From: Opitutia bacterium
GTDB lineage: Bacteria; Verrucomicrobiota; Verrucomicrobiae; Opitutales; UBA953
DNA: 5,929 bases
Assembly (NCBI GenBank): GCA_947465345.1
Contig: CANHZL010000050.1
Coordinates: forward strand, 1 to 5,929
Reading direction: 5' to 3'
Part shown: piece after piece, positions 4,317 through 5,929 of the stretch
Layout: the number at the start of each line of letters is the position of its first letter
How positions within the stretch are numbered: position 1 is the first letter of the stretch
Made by a program: the position numbers and the translations under genes
Notes under the pieces: model-generated
What the model was told of the DNA's origin: nothing
Databases searched by the model: none
The model's input: the letters and a program-made list of their open reading frames with translations, nothing else

Positions 4317-5745
4317 ACTTACTCTCTTCCGCGGCCTCGTCGTTGGCGGCTTCTTCCTTGGCCTGGGCCTGACTGCTCAGGATGGGCTGGGCGAAGAGGC
4401 GGCCGTCGGGGAGATTGGCGATGTAGCCTTCGCCGATAAGGAACGAGAGATCGGTGAGCACCTGCGTCTTGGCGGCGTCTTCGGCGTTCTCGCCGGCGAG
4501 AGCGAGCACGAGGTCCTTCGCCTGCTGGGCTGGTTTGCGGTCGAGCGAGTCGAAGAGCTTGGCCATCGGATCGCTGAAGGTGACCTTCGGGTCGCGACAG
4601 CGGCGACGGACGGAGCACGCGTAGGTGATGCCCTTGGAGCCTTTCTTATAAAGGTGGAAGCCTTCCTTGCGGAGGCGGCCGCGGATGCCGTTGGCGGTAT
4701 CGAGCGGGAAGGCACGCTGCTGTTCGAGGGCGTAGCGGACGGAGTCACGGAGCGGTCCGGGATTCAGTTCTTCGAGGAGGCGGCCGGCGAAGCGGACCCA
4801 CGGATGGGTCTTTACGACGAGGTCCTTACGGAAGGCCTGCAGGAAGCCGCGGGCGGCGTCGAGGGACTCGAGGCGTTCGGGTTCGCCTTCCTTGCGGTCC
4901 TTCGGAGCGTATTCGCTGCGGGTGGACATCGACTTGAGCCAAGCATCGATCTGTTCCTGCTCGCGGACCATCTCGAGGCGGCCCTTGAAGGAGTCGAACG
5001 GCACGTTGGGGCAATGGCGGGCGTGGTGTTCACGCAGGTTACGCTGGTAGCTGTGGTGCGTCGGGGCACCGAGCAGCTTGCCCGTCTGCGGGCATTTTGC
5101 GACCATCAGGAAGGAGCCCTTCGGGGCTTCGACTTCAACTTCGACGACGTCGAAGAACTTGTCGAGGTGGCGGGACATCACGTGCGAGACCGCGTCGCCT
5201 TCGGAGAGGAAGGGATGGCCATCGGGTACGGAGACGGCGAGCAGGGCGTCAGGGCGCTGTTCGGCTTCGAGGTGGCGGATGACGATCGAGAGGCGGTCTT
5301 CCTTGTCCAGGATCAGGCGCGCGACCTCGAAGAGCTCGTAGGTCATTTTGCTCTTCTTCATGGCGCCGCCGAGAATCTCAAACTTCGCATCGTCCGGGAA
5401 GAACGCGCAGGCGACGACGGGACGGAAGACCGGAGCGTCTTCGAAACGGGAAGGGCCGCGGTCATCGCGACGACGATCATCGCGGCGAGGTCCGCCGGGG
5501 CCATCACGACGCGGTCCGCCGGGTCCGGCGCCAGGGCCGTCACGACGAGGTCCGCGGCTCTGTCCGCCGCCACCAGGGCCGTCGCGGAAACGAGGGCGCT
5601 CGCCGTCTCGGCGCGGGCCGCCGTTGCCGGAGCTGACCTTCTCGGAGGGTCCGCTGACCCAGGAGGGCCCGAAACCAAGGGAAGAGAGGTCCAGTTCGAA
5701 GGACTTTTCCTTGGGAGGGTTGTTTTCGGCCGAGTCGGAGGACAT
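4315..5745 (-). CDS. Conserved-looking protein of unknown function with GPRRDG-rich disordered N-terminus
   Basis: I do not recognise a named family. The 476-residue product starts with a short ordered-looking motif (SFELDLSSLGFGPSWV, 15-30). A Gly/Pro/Arg/Asp-rich disordered tract follows at about 37-102, with four GPRRDG/GPRRDD units at 43, 65, 77 and 85. A globular region begins with VFRPVVACAFFPDDAKFEIL (106-125). A Cys/His cluster (C218, H230, H231, H240, H241, H244, C245) could bind zinc. A basic segment at about 355-385 holds RGRLRKEGFHLYKKG and VRRRCR, and the tail is Ala/Glu-rich. No signal peptide or membrane segment is seen, so it is probably cytoplasmic. The RGG-like tract plus basic segments suggest nucleic-acid, perhaps RNA, binding; this is inference. 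ATG 5745 is preferred, but GTG 5793 and ATG 5787 are in frame, and none has a Shine-Dalgarno sequence. The plus-strand open frame opposite is a GC-bias artefact. Confidence 0.8.
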   Translation of the reverse strand: MSSDSAENNPPKEKSFELDLSSLGFGPSWVSGPSEKVSSGNGGPRRDGERPRFRDGPGGGGQSRGPRRDGPGAGPGGPRRDGPGGPRRDDRRRDDRGPSRFEDAPVFRPVVACAFFPDDAKFEILGGAMKKSKMTYELFEVARLILDKEDRLSIVIRHLEAEQRPDALLAVSVPDGHPFLSEGDAVSHVMSRHLDKFFDVVEVEVEAPKGSFLMVAKCPQTGKLLGAPTHHSYQRNLREHHARHCPNVPFDSFKGRLEMVREQEQIDAWLKSMSTRSEYAPKDRKEGEPERLESLDAARGFLQAFRKDLVVKTHPWVRFAGRLLEELNPGPLRDSVRYALEQQRAFPLDTANGIRGRLRKEGFHLYKKGSKGITYACSVRRRCRDPKVTFSDPMAKLFDSLDRKPAQQAKDLVLALAGENAEDAAKTQVLTDLSFLIGEGYIANLPDGRLFAQPILSSQAQAKEEAANDEAAEESK

Positions 5746-5776
5746 TGAGGAAGTGAGCGTTGGGAAAGATGTCCGC

Positions 5777-5807
5777 TTGGCAAGCATCAGCACAATCGCT
5801 TTTTACT
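5777..5807 (+). promoter_or_regulatory. Candidate promoter for tRNA-Leu
   Basis: TTGGCA (5777-5782) matches the -35 consensus at 5 of 6 positions, and TTTACT (5802-5807) matches the -10 at 4 of 6. The 19-base spacer is longer than ideal. Transcription would start near 5814, about 36 bases before the mature tRNA. The divergent minus-strand gene must also have its promoter in or near 5746-5849, but I see no convincing one. A weak alternative, TAAAAA six bases before GTG 5793 on the minus strand, lacks a -35 partner. Confidence 0.35.
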
Positions 5808-5849
5808 TGCACCAGCCGTCAGGAGTTCCAGCGTGCACCTTCCTTTATT

Positions 5850-5929
5850 GCTCAGGTGGTGGAATGGCAGACACGCATGCTTGAGGTGCATGTGCCGCAA
5901 GGTGTCCGGGTTCAAGTCCCGGCCTGAGC
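5850..5929 (+). tRNA. tRNA-Leu (anticodon GAG), lacking only the 3' end
   Basis: The acceptor arms GCTCAGG (5850-5856) and CCTGAGC (5923-5929) pair perfectly. The anticodon stem CATGC/GCATG encloses loop TTGAGGT, placing anticodon GAG at 5883-5885, which reads CUC and CUU leucine codons. A class II variable arm of 13 bases (5893-5905) has a GCAA tetraloop, and the T arm is CCGGG, TTCAAGT, CCCGG. The D region GTGGAATGGCAGACAC is typical of bacterial tRNA-Leu. The window stops at the last acceptor-stem base, so the discriminator base and any encoded CCA are not visible. Confidence 0.96.

Noticed and set aside
4654..5748. Long plus-strand open frame (364 codons) opposite the GPRRDG-protein gene
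   Set aside because: It is antisense to a better-supported gene with hairpin terminator and ordered domains; the predicted product is compositionally odd, and such frames are expected opposite GC3-rich genes.
5746..5929. tRNA-Leu as an integration site for a mobile island
   Set aside because: No integrase, direct repeat of the tRNA 3' end or composition shift is visible, and the tRNA's 3' side lies outside the window.

Overview
The window most likely comes from a GC-rich member of the Verrucomicrobiota, possibly the Opitutae side of the phylum. The main support is the first gene. It combines an N-terminal propeller domain, a helical repeat region and a C-terminal CxxCH haem domain, an architecture typical of Planctomycetes and Verrucomicrobia. 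High G/C at third codon positions and the absence of Shine-Dalgarno sequences at the three visible starts are compatible with this. The placement is an inference from protein style, not from a marker gene.

Layout. Bases 1-2784 hold the 3' part of a large plus-strand gene for a probable periplasmic haem-binding dehydrogenase-like protein. Bases 2785-3073 form a spacer packed with six hairpin units of two families. A 63-residue acidic protein with a hydrophobic tail is encoded on the minus strand (3074-3265). A 110-base divergent spacer separates it from a plus-strand GT-A-type glycosyltransferase gene (3376-4107). A second convergent spacer (4108-4314) holds two terminator hairpins, two inverted copies of a short repeat and a central 21-bp inverted repeat. 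A minus-strand gene (4315-5745) encodes a conserved-looking protein with a GPRRDG-rich disordered N-terminus. After another divergent spacer, a tRNA-Leu(GAG) gene runs to the window edge.

The genes do not form an operon: strands alternate (+, -, +, -, +), so each gene probably has its own promoter. Nothing in the products ties them to one pathway.

The most unusual content lies between the genes. The three larger protein genes all end in an A-A-R lysine codon, TAA and GCG running into a hairpin. All three are followed by a segment that aligns without gaps over 43 bases and contains two 12-mers spaced 16 bases apart. The first convergent spacer adds hairpins whose loops are constant while their stems differ by compensating changes. 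Both kinds of repeat sit at gene 3' ends and are absent from the two divergent promoter spacers. I see no defence system, CRISPR array or transposase in the window.
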